A stretch of 64,000 bases of DNA from Humulus lupulus (taxonomy: Eukaryota > Streptophyta > Magnoliopsida > Rosales > Cannabaceae): NCBI RefSeq assembly GCF_963169125.1, contig NC_084795.1:131915701-131979700 (forward strand), given 5' to 3'. Positions within the stretch are counted from its first letter, which is position 1. Every line of letters starts with the position of its first letter. The notes under the pieces were generated by a model, which worked only from the letters and a program-made list of their open reading frames with translations, made no database searches and was not told where the DNA came from. The translations under genes and the position numbers were made by a program. Shown here piece after piece: positions 38,801-48,400 of the stretch.

Positions 38801-41800
38801 AATAATTCTAGAATTTCATAACCAGTTGCAAAGCAAACAAGTAAAATGGACACATGGCAGCCAACCTAATTTTATTTAAAAGGCCAATGGAGCTCAAAAT
38901 CCACTCAATCCTATCCCAAGTAAAGAACACATTAGCACCACTTCTAATAACCATTTATACAAAGGCCTTGCTACAATAAAACAGTTAGTATAGGCTTTAT
39001 AGCTCACAGGAATTCTTGGAAACAAACCTTTGTTTCATGACCTGAGAACATAACAGCCCCAACAATATACTCAGTGTTCCTTAGACTGCATCCCTGATTA
39101 CACATGATAAAGTCCCAATGTCAATTCATAGTAATTATATTAAATTAAACCCGATATGGATAAAACTCTGGGACAAAGAGACCAACAAGGTACTGCTTCC
39201 AGATTAATGACTGGCTTATATAATCCAAGATAAAGTATCTTCTACATTCTACCAATATCAAAAAATTTAGAAGAATTTGCGAGCAACATGGTGCTGCTTC
39301 ATAAATTTTCCTGTCCATCATTCAAATACATTTGCAACAGACATTGATAGAATTGTAAGTAAGGGCAAGAACACAATCTTAATTAACTTTCTAAACCTCA
39401 TATTGAAAAGAAAAAAAAAATGCAAGAGGAGAAATTAATCATGTCTTACTCTCAGCAGGAGTTGGTTTGGGGTGAGAGGTATAGTTTGCTTCTGAAAAAT
39501 GAGATTGCCTGTGAAAGTGTATAATGAATTGTTTGGCTGCTCACACTGCACTTCACCTGTAATTTGGAAAAAATGCTTGTTTAAGTAGGTTGGTTGCACA
39601 TGACTATAAGTGAATGCTAAAGTTCCATCCTTTAACCCTTTCTCACACTGGTTGCATTACCAAAAAAAAAAAAAAAAGAAAGAAAGAAAGAGTATTTGGA
39701 CACTCACTGAAAATAGAAAACTAAACATGCTAACCTTTAAATTCTGATGCCTTCTCTGGAGTCGAATAATCCCATGTTTTTTCCAGTGCCTTTCTAATCT
39801 TCAAATTGGTTTCCCCATCCAAATTTGCTGTCTGAAACAGAAAGCAACAAGCCAAAGTAAAATTGAAGGAAAAAATCAGTCCATTCATCATATAGATGGA
39901 GAAGCAATACTTCTCACTTCTGAGCTTTTTTTCCATTATTAAAGAAAAAAAAAGATCCAGAAGAAAAGATCAAAAACAAAACCTCAATATAGCAAACACC
40001 ATCTGGATTCGTACTAGCAAGAAATAGCAGATCTGCAGGAAAATACCCATCCTGCTTAATCTGCAACCATCCAATATGTCAATTTCAATTTGAAGCTGAT
40101 ATAATAAACTTTTTAGTAAGGACAAAACCGTATTATCTATAAATATAAACATATATATGTGTGTGTAAAATATATATATATATGCATCCATACATTGGAT
40201 TAGAAACGCGCACAATCCATAATTCAGAGCATACTCACCCTTACAATGTCCCCAACCTGCAACCTTTTCCAGGGAATACTCTCCCACTTTTGGTCATGCA
40301 ATACTTCCACAAGATTATTATTTATAGACATATCATTCTGGAAACGCTTCTGTTTTACAGAAGCAAAGTAAGATAAGAGTATGAGAAATCTAACATGTAG
40401 TATTAAAGTATCACACTATACTCCCAAGAATATCCCCTTCGCCTTTAACAAAAAAAATCTCCCTAAAAAAGAAATAGAAAGTTTATTGAAAATAAATACA
40501 TCACATAATAAGAGTAGAACTCACCCAGTCCTCGAATGCTTCTTTAATAAGAGAAACCAAAAGCACCATACTCAAAGGGAGCACATTTGTAATTGGACTC
40601 ACAGGACTGCATTAATAGAAAATACTTTTGAGAGCATAGACTATACACAAACCAAACATGGCTCACATAAATCTAAAATACATTATTGCTGAAAATAATG
40701 TTTAATCAAAAGAATTGTAGAAGTAGCGGAAAAAAGAAGAAGAAGAAGAAGAAGAAGAAAGAAAACAGTAGAGCTAATATGTGAAAATATAGATACAAAG
40801 TTCGCAATTAAGATTCAAAGGTCTTCTCTTAAAATAAGCTAGCTCAATTTAATAGTTAAGCCAAACACGCCCTGATTATTAATCATGTCAAAATCCAAAA
40901 CCCAAACGCCATTTCAATGTTACACTTTGTAGCACAAAGAGTCCATTAATGATACAATAAACATGTGCTCGTGTTACACATTTGACTACTAATATGATAA
41001 AGCAATTTCACTGAAATAAAGTTGTTTTCAAATAATGAGTAATGATTTGTGCACTCAAAATTTGCGCCAAAACATTACGCATAGTGATGTGGCAGTTTAT
41101 TCAACCAATCACATTTATATAAAGGGGGACTTGCTATTTAAAAAGGCAGTGGCACATCACTATGAGTAATGTTTGGGTGTATATTTTGGGTGCACATATC
41201 ATTTGATTCATTATTCTTCAAATAATAGTTAAACCATTTTCTGACTTTGACACATTCATTCTTGTAATTATTGTACGTCACTTGTCAATCAAATATGACC
41301 CAAAAGATTTTGACAATGCAAAGACTCCACAAACAAATATGAAATATTAGATCATTTTACACAAAAGCCTACAAATTTAGATCACTTAAATCAACTTTAA
41401 CACAAGTAATTGAGGGACTGAAACCAAAAAAAAAAAATTATTCCAACAAGGTCAAAAATTTCTCAAAAACATTAAGGTAAAATAGATTTGCTCCAATGAA
41501 GAAAAAAATTTCGTGAACTCTGGTCAAAAATTAAACTAGAAACTACTCATCAAGCACGATGCTATTTTTGTGAATGAAACTTGAAACCAAGATGTTGAAA
41601 AACTACACTTTACATACCTGATTGGTGTTGTTGATAAAATTGAGATTGTGAGAAAATAAAGATTAGCTACTCGCCTGAACTGTCAGTGTAAGCAAAACAT
41701 TTATCAGGAACATGGCCAAAAAATAAAATTAGAGATAGCACCATAGTAGACTGCAAACACTTGTTTAAATAAGTAACCTAAGGCTGAACTTTCAAGTGGT

Positions 41801-43293
41801 TTTTGCAATCACTATCTAGGAAGAAGAGCTCATCTGAAAAGCCGCTATCTAGGAAGAAGAGCTCATCTGAAAAGCCGGTCTGGCTAATCCAGTTGGCAAA
41901 TGTGCCTTACCAACATAACACACCTTACTTTCTTCAACATACTATCCCGCAGTAACGCCATGCTTCATTATTTTAGTAAAATTTTAAAACAGAAAACACT
42001 GCTCTAAATCCTAAATCAACATTCAAGGCAATATGAAAAGAGCTATAAACCCAATCTATTCTATATTGACCAAGGCCTTCAAATAAATTACCTGTTCGAA
42101 CAGTCCTTTTGGCAAAAAAGTAAAAAAGTTGTACTTCGTAGTTGATATAGAATTTCCCTGAGACAGTTGAAGCATAATAACCAACACAGAGTTAAACAGA
42201 TGAATTCAGATGCCTATGAGAAAACAGTGGACACAAGAAAAGTCAAATCTCAAATTTTAGAAGTCACAAATGCTGAACATTCTCATCATCAAAAAAAATT
42301 GCAGACAATGGTTGTTATACTTAAAGATAACTAAACTCAACCACCCATTCGAAGATCTGGGTTTGTGCCAAAATTCAGGAACACAATGAGAGCCAAGAAA
42401 GAATTCCATTAATAACTGGCCACTTTGATTCTTTGGAACAACCATGTAAATTTAGTATTTCAAGAGGCCCAAATGACAATAAATAACTTTATCCAATTTT
42501 TACAGTGCTATGGTTAGCTCCTCACGGATGTACCAACTCTTTATTTTTTAAGGTCAAAATCAGCAATGCAGTTCATCCAACAATAAATCTAATCCGAAAT
42601 CATTGAGCTATGACACAATCAAACCCAAATAAACATATACAATCTCTTTGCAACTAGGCATTAAGTGTTCATTCTTATTTTTACTTTGTTATCCATAACT
42701 CATCTACCTTATTAACGTCTCCTAGTCGGGCAAATAGGAACCTCATGAAAATTATCCAACGAAATGGTTCCCCTCTACACAAACAGATACAGTTGCACTC
42801 TCTTTTAGCATTGTTCCATCAAGCATGCCATGATTTTTCGCTTTAAAGCTGACCAAACATCAATGTAATTCCTCACTTAACAATAAACCTCTGTCTAAAA
42901 CGAAAAGAGACATTAAATAACAATTTTTTCACTACAGATTTCTTCTATAAAACGAAAATGAAAAATGACAATAAAATAAAAAAGAAAAAAAACGCAATGA
43001 ACTCATCCTATAGTTCTATCGCGATGCCTAATCTCTCGGATATATTCATGTTATAATATACGCATAATAATTTCAAATTCCCACTTTTAAAAAATGAAAG
43101 GTAAAGATACCCTGAATTTAACGGGAAGATTGGCCTCGCGATCGTTGCAGAAAATGGTCCGGTGACCAGGCGCCTGAGGCTGAACTCGGCCGAGTCGAAC
43201 CGTTCGACTCGAGGGAACGCGCTCCTCCATACTTGAATTGGAATTTCGACCCAGTCTGGTTCTCGACGGCCTAACCCTCTCCCACCCACTCAT
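32850..43293 (-). CDS. ALA3: P4-type ATPase phospholipid flippase, ALA3-like
   Basis: Integral membrane P4-ATPase that moves phospholipids from the lumenal to the cytosolic leaflet. Arabidopsis ALA3 acts at the Golgi/trans-Golgi with an ALIS beta subunit and supports secretory vesicle formation. Twenty-seven exons join in frame to 1228 codons plus stop, against about 1213 in Arabidopsis, with no stop or frameshift. Visible motifs: DGET of the actuator domain (residues 199-202), the P4-specific PISL in membrane segment 4 (371-374), the phosphorylated DKTGT (425-429, Asp codon 37672-37670), and GDGAND of the hinge (857-862). The C-terminal membrane segments and the tail ending [16 protein letters not shown] also match ALA3. 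Start: the ATG at 43293 is the first in frame after an upstream non-ATG stretch; a second ATG at residue 22 (EERVPSSRT) is an alternative start. The gene sits between transposable elements but its exons are untouched. Orthology to ALA3 rather than another ALA rests on near-continuous sequence agreement by eye. Confidence 0.95.
34935..34951 (+). other. SINE/tRNA-like B-box in intron 22
   Basis: GTAATGGTTCAAATCCC contains a good tRNA B-box (GGTTCAAATCC), with TTAGTG just before it, but there is no properly spaced A-box or fold. Probably a degraded SINE fragment in the flippase intron. Confidence 0.3.
38635..38860. repeat. Imperfect ~109-bp tandem duplication in intron 9
   Basis: Two copies start AGAGGTACCACAG at 38635 and 38744 and share ...AACAGTGCAAGTGA, TAATTCTAGAATTTCATAACC and ACATGGCAG. 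The second copy has an ATA microsatellite insertion and small deletions. It is intronic and does not touch the flanking exons. Confidence 0.8.
39661..39692. repeat. A-rich and GAAA microsatellite
   Basis: Poly-A followed by GAAA repeats in intron 7 of the flippase gene. Confidence 0.8.
40733..40761. repeat. (AGA)n microsatellite
   Basis: About eight AGA/AAG triplets in intron 3 of the flippase gene. Confidence 0.8.
41026..41225. mobile_element. Foldback MITE in flippase intron 3
   Basis: The left half (TTTGTGCACTC, AACATTACGCATAGTGATG) is the imperfect reverse complement of the right half (CATCACTATGAGTAATGTT, GGGTGCACATATCAT). This forms inverted arms of at least 50 bp around a short AT-rich loop. 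No coding content. The exact ends and the target duplication are uncertain, because the inverted match extends into flanking AATAATGA words. Confidence 0.65.
41812..41877. repeat. Perfect 33-bp tandem duplication in intron 2
   Basis: The unit starting CTATCTAGGAAGAAGAGCTC occurs at 41812-41844 and again, without change, at 41845-41877. Recent slippage or duplication in an intron, without effect on the reading frame. Confidence 0.9.
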
Positions 43294-43379
43294 CTTCCGT
43301 ACTGACTTCACCCGATCTGAACTCAGAACGAGTCTGTCCAACCGACTATTCTCCGATCGATCGGACTCTTCGCCCCCTA

Positions 43380-43411
43380 TCTCTCTCTCTCTCTATATAT
43401 ATTATATATAA
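43380..43411 (-). promoter_or_regulatory. Core promoter of the ALA3-like gene
   Basis: On the minus strand an AT-rich TATA region (TATATATAATATATATA, 43411-43395) lies about 100 bases before the start codon, followed by a GA-repeat leader (43394-43380). A TATA box with a GA/CT-rich 5' UTR is common in plant genes. The start site is inferred. Confidence 0.55.
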
Positions 43412-43419
43412 ATCTCCTC

Positions 43420-44436
43420 CTCTATGTGGCTTCAGGGCTTCGTTTAGGGACGATGAAACAGAGAGGACAGTGCGCGCATTCAACACTCCCTCCCGTCCAA
43501 CACCCTGATTTTTGCTTCTTTTTTTTAATTTCTTATCCTGGGCAGTTTTTTGGGAACTTTCCCTCTAAATTTTGCTTCTTCGCCCCTCTCAGGCCGCTTA
43601 TGTTTTTGTTTTATTTTTTTTATTTCTCTTTTAATTCTCCGTCTTCAATTTTCGATGTTCACGCGCCTCTACGGTCGTGAGATAAATAACTGACGGCTTT
43701 CTCTACGTGATTGGGAGTTATATATAAGTCCAAATTTTGGAAAGGTCAAAGTGTGTATAAGTAAAGCGCGAAAGAGGACTGGTTCAGAAAAATGGGACTA
43801 AGGCAACAAAAACGGCATGCCGTTTTAAGTGAAGTTGCCAAACTCCCCCGGACATGAGGAGGGTTGACTCTTATAACGACAACTTTGGGATGAATTTACT
43901 ATTTGCAGTAACGGAGGGGTCGCGGTAGTCTTAACGACCGTTGACGACTTTTTACCATACTATCTTAACTCAGCTATTTTGGTTCATAAACATACTCTTC
44001 TCAATAATGATTTTTCAATTGCACAATGATTTTGATCCATTTTTGCTTGGAAAAGCCAATCGGTATAATTGGAACGTATTTTTTTAAAAAGGAAAATTAT
44101 TTATTGTAATTTACATATTTTCTTTTTCCGGCTTCACAAATTAAATGGTTTTCTTTCTTTGTTAATTTTGCTGTTCCAAGAGTACATTTATAGGACAAAT
44201 TAAAATTAGGATTTCTTTTTTTAATTTAAGTAATACACGTAAGAATCAATCAACTAAGGATATTGACTTTTAATAGATATCTAATTTAATAAACTAGGGA
44301 ACAAAATGGCTCTTGGAATTTTTTTTCTTTTCAAAAAATAAAATAAAATATTATTCCTTCCAAAAGAAAATTATTAGTTTAATAATTTCAATATATAAAA
44401 ATATTCAAGTTATTAATCAAATAGAATAAATATAAC
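43420..44436. other. Upstream intergenic region of the flippase gene
   Basis: No gene supported. Becomes very AT-rich toward element C. A possible plus-strand frame at 43426-43680 is pyrimidine-biased and matches nothing I know. It should hold the distal promoter of the flippase gene. Confidence 0.5.
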
Positions 44437-45066
44437 TGTTGGCTCTTGATTTGACCAACGACACGAAGTCAGAATAACGACAAAAAAATAAGAAAGCAAT
44501 TAATAATGGAATCAAATGGTAAAGAAATGACACAAATAATTTATAGTGGTTCGGCCCCAACAAGGTGGTAATGACTTATATTTACTTAGTGTTCTTATTG
44601 ATATTGTATCCTAATACTGTGATCAAAGAACTAGGGTTCTTGAGTTTCACAAGCTTTAGGAGTAATACAACCTTCGGTGGATAATTACACTATGTTTTTC
44701 TCTCTGAATACAAAGATTAAAAGTGCTAAGAGTCAAAAGTCAAAAGTCCATTCCTTTAGCCTTCTCATTCATATTTATAGGCTCAAGGGGGTTACATGGG
44801 CCAATGGACCTTAATTATCATTAATATCAGTGTATCAAGGCAATAAAGAAAAAAGATCATAAATGTAGTTATTACAAAATTACATATCGATAAAGGAATT
44901 AAATCGAAGCATGCGACCAGGCTGGTCGCATCTAATCGCGAGATTTGATGAGGCAATAGACATCTGGTCGATGGGCGAACAGCATCCCTTCACTTTAACG
45001 CTGCCACGTGCCAACCACATGTAATAAATTATTGCCACGTCATCAGGAATCATTTTTGGGTATACA
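44437..45066 (-). repeat. Element C 3' LTR
   Basis: 630 bp; plus-strand edges TGTTGGCTCT and GGGTATACA. Matches the right LTR from its TGTTGAC edge. TATAAATA on the minus strand at 44778-44771. It contains a G-box CACGTG at 45005-45010. Confidence 0.85.
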
Positions 45067-45079
45067 TTTGCCCCCTAAG
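45067..45079 (-). promoter_or_regulatory. Element C polypurine tract
   Basis: Minus strand CTTAGGGGGCAAA directly before the LTR edge TGTATACCC. Fixes the orientation of element C. Confidence 0.75.
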
Positions 45080-45288
45080 TTTATTTTACTGCAACCAGCA
45101 TAAAGTAAACTTAGGAGACTGATCTCTCACATACCCCACAAAATTTGTCAGAGCCGCCCATGCCTTCTCGAAAAAGGCAACCAATCATGTTTTTTCAATT
45201 TCCAAAAAGTTGTCTGGCGGCTATTGTGTTTCCCCATGTCTTGAAAAAATAATTCCCATTATTACCTCTTTTACAGTGCCACGATCAA

Positions 45289-45296
45289 TATAAATA
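45289..45296 (+). promoter_or_regulatory. TATA box of the antisense gene in element C
   Basis: TATAAATA on the plus strand, 107-114 bases before the first ATG (45403) of the antisense ORF and outside the LTR. It suggests that the antisense gene has its own promoter. Confidence 0.5.
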
Positions 45297-45402
45297 ACCC
45301 ATCATTTTCATTTTTTTACCTTTTACCGATCCCTTTGCCTTCAAGAACTCTGAAGAACAAAGCGAGACTAAACCCAGAAAAGTTCGTCGATCCACGGTAG
45401 GC

Positions 45403-48400
45403 ATGTCCGATTTTCCAAAATCCTCTCGATCTTTCATCCAAGTAAGTCTTCTAATCGATTCTTTTCTGTTATGTTGTGTCGTGCAATGCTTGTTTTTCCT
45501 TCATTTTTTATTTCTGAGTTCTTGAATATCTCTGTCAGTTCTTGCAAAATGTGTAACGACCCAAATTTACTAATAGGGCTTAAGGGCCTTGATTAGTGTG
45601 CCAGGAGGGCATAATTGGAATATATGTGATTTAATTATTTAAAGCATATTATATGACTATTTGAATACTTGAGATGCATGACTATGTGTATTAGTATGCT
45701 TGTAGGCCCTAATTAGGTTAGAAGGGCATAATCGTAATTTTGGCCCGTTGCGGGCATAACTGTATATATATATGTGATAATTGTTGAGACTACATTATTA
45801 TGTGGATATATATGTGATCTGTGATTCGAGACGATCCTAGTGAGCAGATTAGCGGAAAAGTCACGGTGGGGATTTATACCCGGCTCGGGGCGAGCATGGG
45901 AATTTAGAGAATATATTGAGGTTAATTTTGATAATGATGAATATAATTGGTGATTAATTAGGTATCGGGAAGTAATCGGAAAATGTTAGAGACACTCGAT
46001 GAATTAGCGGGAATTGGGTAAAATGACTAAAATGCCCCTAAGTGGATTAAAGGATTTATAATTAAAAGGGAGGGCATTATGGTCATTTGGCTTTTTAGAG
46101 ATAGGTATTACTGAGGCTTTATGCTCAGTGGAGTTTGTAGAATGCAATAGAAGTCTGAAAAGAAGGAAAAAGAAGGAAATAAAAGAAAGAGAAAGAAGGG
46201 AAGGAAGGCAAGGTCGGTTTGGGCATTCTCCACCATTTTCTTGAGGGTTCTTGGAGCAAAATTCAAAGGAGAGCTAGGACAAGCTGAGCCATAAGGATTC
46301 TAAGTTAGGCTTGAAGAGTTGGCAAGGGTTTAGCAAGGATAAGCCATTTGGTTGAGGTAAGACTTTGAAGTTTCTTCAGTTCTGGTTTTGATTTTTAACT
46401 AAGGTATCTAAGTTGAATTGATGGGGAATTCTAGGGAAGTTGGAGCTAAGGATTGAGGAAGAGCAAGCTAAGGAGGTCTAGAGGCAACTTAAGGTCGAAT
46501 TTCCATCAAAGGTATAAAATTCTAAGCTTTAAACTTTGAAGGTTTGATTGTCTTTGCTGAGTTTCTGAAGTCTATGAGCAACTATGGTGAATTTTGAGAT
46601 TAGGGATGCATGTGATTGGGTTTTGAGTATTTGGGATGCTTGGGATGAGTGGAGTGTGTTAATAAGCTTGTTTTTAAGCTTGGTTGAGAATTGGATGAGT
46701 TTTGGTAAGGGTTGGCTCGGGGAAATCGCAGGAAGGAAAAGTGTTGCATTGGCTGTCTGTGACTAGCGCTACAATGCTAGCCTTTGGGCCCTGTAGCGCT
46801 AGGCCAAGCTTGCTGAGGGCATTTTGGTTCTGTTTGTAGTGTTGTAGCGCCCTCCAATGAGCGCTGTAGCGCTACCCTGTCTTCAGAAAGGGATTTTAGG
46901 GTTATTTATGAGGGTTTTTGACCAAGGGTTCGGGGTTCGATTCCACCACCCTGTTTGGTGGAATTAGGACTTCCTGAGGGCTCGGGATTGGTCCCGAGGC
47001 TAGGTTATGGACTTGAGGGTTGGTGTTGACTTTGGCCTATGATTGTGATTAGGTTCGCGCTAGGGCTCGGGAAGGATCGTGCTTGAGGATCACAGTGAAC
47101 AAAGCTAGCAAATCCAAAGGTAAGAAAATTGCACCCGGTTATATGTTTGTGATGGGACTAAGTGCTCCCGATATATGTATAATGTCAATGATGGTATCAT
47201 GCCATGGGACATGTGATAGCGGCCTAAGGGTGCCGTACACAATATTTGCGCACAGGGCGCGGCTTGGCCACTGGTAGCCGAGGATAGCTTAATATTCACT
47301 GAGCTCGGTTTAAGCGGGCCGGAGTCAGTGGGATAACGGAGGGTACGGCCTAAGGGCATTAACCCTAGTTATCATTTGTGGTTTGGTGTATGTTATGAGT
47401 TGATATGTTTAGTATGCTGAATACTTGATTATTCTGAATGTTTATATGGTTGAGAATATGTTATGCAATATGAGATATTGGATTGTCTGTTGATTGCTTA
47501 TGCTCTGTTATTGTGTTTTCTTGCTGGGCCTTGGCTCACGGGTGCTACGTGGTGCAGGTAAAGGCAAAGGCAAGTTAGACTAGTCTTGAGATGGAGAGCC
47601 GCGGGGCTGAATGTACATAGCTAGTTGTTCAGTCGCCATGGCTAATTGTCTGTTTTGCCTTAATATGGCTAATACTGTATTTAATTCTTAAATCTTTTGT
47701 AAACGGTTTTAATTCCATTGTTTTTGGGATCCCGTGTAACATAGGAAATGACAATTAAAAGAAATGATACTTTTAAGACCAAAATCTTTTAACCTTAGTT
47801 CCATTATAGTTTCAGTAACACATTTTTAATTAAATGACTTGATTAGCAAGTCTAGCACTTTTATAAACACACAGTGTAACGATCTTGGCTATCCAGGGCG
47901 TTACAAAATGGTTTCGGGGTAAATGGGTATATTGAATTGTGCTAAGTGTGGTAGGAAAATAACACTTTGTTGGGATGATGAATTAGTTGGGTAGTTAGGA
48001 TTATACTTTAGGGCGTGAAATCGAAGTAAAAATTCGATTTCTAAGCTTGTAGAAAAAACATGGTTTTTCCCGCCCTTTCAGAGTCGAAAAGTTTTTTCTG
48101 AAAAACTTTTCACTTCTACTTTTTAATCCCTTTTCCAAACTGTTCGCTTAAAATGTAGTGTTTTTTGTCAAAATGCTGCTAGTCGTATAAAAGCTTAACT
48201 TTTATCACGAGTAACGTTATTCCAACTTTTAAATACCTTGATCCTTTTGGGCATTAGATTCTCATCTCCCCTTTTCTGTTCGCAGATTTTCATGCAAGAT
48301 CCGTGGGGAGGTGAGAGGCCAATTGACGACGATCTGCTAGCCCAACTGCTCGAGGACGAAGAACAAATGTCGTTGCTAGTTCCAGAAATTCCTTTTTCTC

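Larger units (their letters stand above)
32850..43293 (-). other. ALA3: Exon map of the ALA3-like gene
   Basis: Coding exons in transcript order, all with GT donors and AG acceptors and consistent phases: 43111-43293, 42092-42157, 41618-41679, 40525-40606, 40239-40349, 39983-40060, 39735-39831, 39450-39556, 39028-39093, 38452-38573, 38284-38368, 38092-38169, 37879-37995, 37541-37690, 37301-37405, 36894-37039, 36436-36537, 36287-36350, 35987-36199, 35624-35789, 35436-35515, 35078-35317, 34282-34503, 34029-34196, 33464-33826, 33254-33360, 32850-33156. The lengths sum to 3687 bases. Boundaries were chosen by splice consensus together with continuity of the P4-ATPase protein. The edge at 38284 could shift by a few bases. 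Confidence 0.88.

Noticed and set aside
43008..43289. 93-codon minus-strand frame over flippase exon 1
   Set aside because: Wrong frame of the first exon. The frame starting at 43293 continues into the ALA3-like protein and this one does not.
43426..43680. 84-codon plus-strand open frame upstream of the flippase
   Set aside because: Pyrimidine-rich upstream DNA, Phe/Pro-biased translation, no promoter or homology seen.
46584..46766. Short open frames inside the solo LTRs
   Set aside because: LTRs of this family carry no conserved coding frame here; the equivalent positions in the other copies are not open.
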